Source of the DNA: Verrucomicrobiota bacterium | Lineage (GTDB): Bacteria > Verrucomicrobiota > Verrucomicrobiia > Limisphaerales > JAEYXS01 | Reading direction: 5' to 3' | Length of the DNA stretch: 6,277 nt | Assembly (NCBI GenBank): GCA_021156225.1 | Contig: JAJNBN010000367.1 | Span: 1-6,277, forward strand | Part shown: positions 5,928 to 6,277 of the stretch, in pieces | How positions within the stretch are numbered: the first letter of the stretch is position 1 | Layout: every line of letters begins with the position of its first letter | Position numbers and translations under genes: made by a program | Notes under the pieces: model-generated | Told to the model about the DNA's origin: nothing | What the model saw: only the letters and a program-made list of their open reading frames with translations | The model's database searches: none

Positions 5928-6277
5928 ATGAAAACGAAGGCATCTTCTTCCCCCATCACCCGGCGTACCTTTCTCCGGAATGGCGCCATCATCACCACCG
6001 GCTTGGCCGCGCTCTCCTGGTCTGCCCGCGCGCAAACGAACAAGAACAGCAAACTGCGCCTCTACCAGATCGGCGTCGGTGGCATCGGCGCTCTCCAACG
6101 CCGCGGCTTGAAGGATCATCCCACCGTCGAATGGGCTGGCTTCTGCGATGTGGACCAGCGCGAACTCGATAAGATCCAAAAGGAATTCCCGAACGCCTGG
6201 ACCCTAAAAGACTACCGCGAAGGCTTCTCCAAACACATGGCCAATTTCGATGCCGTGATCGTGGACACTCCCGATTT
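5928..6277 (+). CDS. Tat-exported Gfo/Idh/MocA family NAD(P)-dependent oxidoreductase, partial at right edge
   Basis: The frame opens at 5928 and is still open at the window end (116 full codons). The N-terminus carries a twin-arginine signal, ITRRTFLRNGA (RR at 12-13), a hydrophobic stretch (about 20-31) and an AxA-type cleavage site, ARA before Q36. The mature part starts a Rossmann fold: LRLYQIGVGGIGALQRRG with the dinucleotide motif GVGGIG at 49-54. Next come CDVD at 73-76, where the acidic residue after strand 2 selects the cofactor ribose, and FDAVIVDTPD at 107-116, matching the family's usual D-A-V-x-V-x-T-P strand. Family members oxidise or reduce sugars and cyclitols; Tat-exported ones are abundant in Verrucomicrobia and Planctomycetes. 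The substrate and C-terminal domain are outside the window. The ATG at 5905 is out of frame, so 5928 is the supported start. No Shine-Dalgarno is visible. Confidence 0.9.
   Translation, partial: MKTKASSSPITRRTFLRNGAIITTGLAALSWSARAQTNKNSKLRLYQIGVGGIGALQRRGLKDHPTVEWAGFCDVDQRELDKIQKEFPNAWTLKDYREGFSKHMANFDAVIVDTPD

Noticed and set aside
5646..6179. 177-codon minus-strand open frame across the start of the Gfo/Idh/MocA gene
   Set aside because: The plus strand has a Tat signal and GVGGIG dinucleotide motif there; the minus-strand frame crosses the palindrome cluster and lacks protein features.

Overview
The window looks like chromosomal DNA from a member of the Verrucomicrobiota or a closely related PVC bacterium. 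The evidence is two secreted multi-domain proteins of the Planctomycete/Verrucomicrobium cytochrome families (PSCyt1-PSCyt2-PSD1, and the propeller/heme-binding 'membrane-bound dehydrogenase' type) plus a Tat-exported Gfo/Idh/MocA oxidoreductase. Starts lack convincing Shine-Dalgarno sequences. The lineage is an inference from gene families, not from a marker gene.

Layout, left to right. Positions 1-2134 (minus strand) hold a PSCyt1-PSCyt2-PSD1 gene that runs off the left edge. It is broken: the N-terminal signal peptide and c-type heme domain (1631-2134) and the large DUF1549/DUF1553 part (1-1680) lie in different frames. About 40 residues that the family normally has at the start of DUF1549 are absent at the join near 1678. 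This is either a real deletion with frameshift or an assembly error.

Positions 2135-2569 are non-coding but structured. They hold a pyrimidine-rich tract with near 7-base periodicity (2224-2323), directly followed by a perfect 14-bp hairpin with a T8 tail oriented on the plus strand (2328-2367). After an AT-rich stretch comes a second group of nested inverted repeats (2439-2561) just past the stop of the next gene.

Positions 2570-5191 (minus) encode an intact 873-residue secreted protein: a sorbosone-dehydrogenase-like beta-propeller, an alpha-helical repeat region and a C-terminal c-type heme domain. Positions 5192-5927 are mostly non-coding, apart from a 41-residue very hydrophobic small protein (5524-5649, minus) with a consensus -10 box upstream and a cluster of palindromes (5739-5808) behind that promoter. 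A divergently oriented plus-strand gene starts at 5928 and runs off the right edge; it encodes a Tat-dependent Gfo/Idh/MocA dehydrogenase.

Functionally the three large genes fit the extracytoplasmic oxidative/carbohydrate catabolism repertoire typical of PVC bacteria: two secreted heme proteins thought to take part in electron transfer during sugar or polymer oxidation, and a periplasmic NAD(P)-dependent sugar-type dehydrogenase. No mobile element genes, CRISPR arrays, tRNAs or rRNAs were seen. The most unusual signals are the intergenic repeat/hairpin structures, the split cytochrome gene and the small membrane protein.
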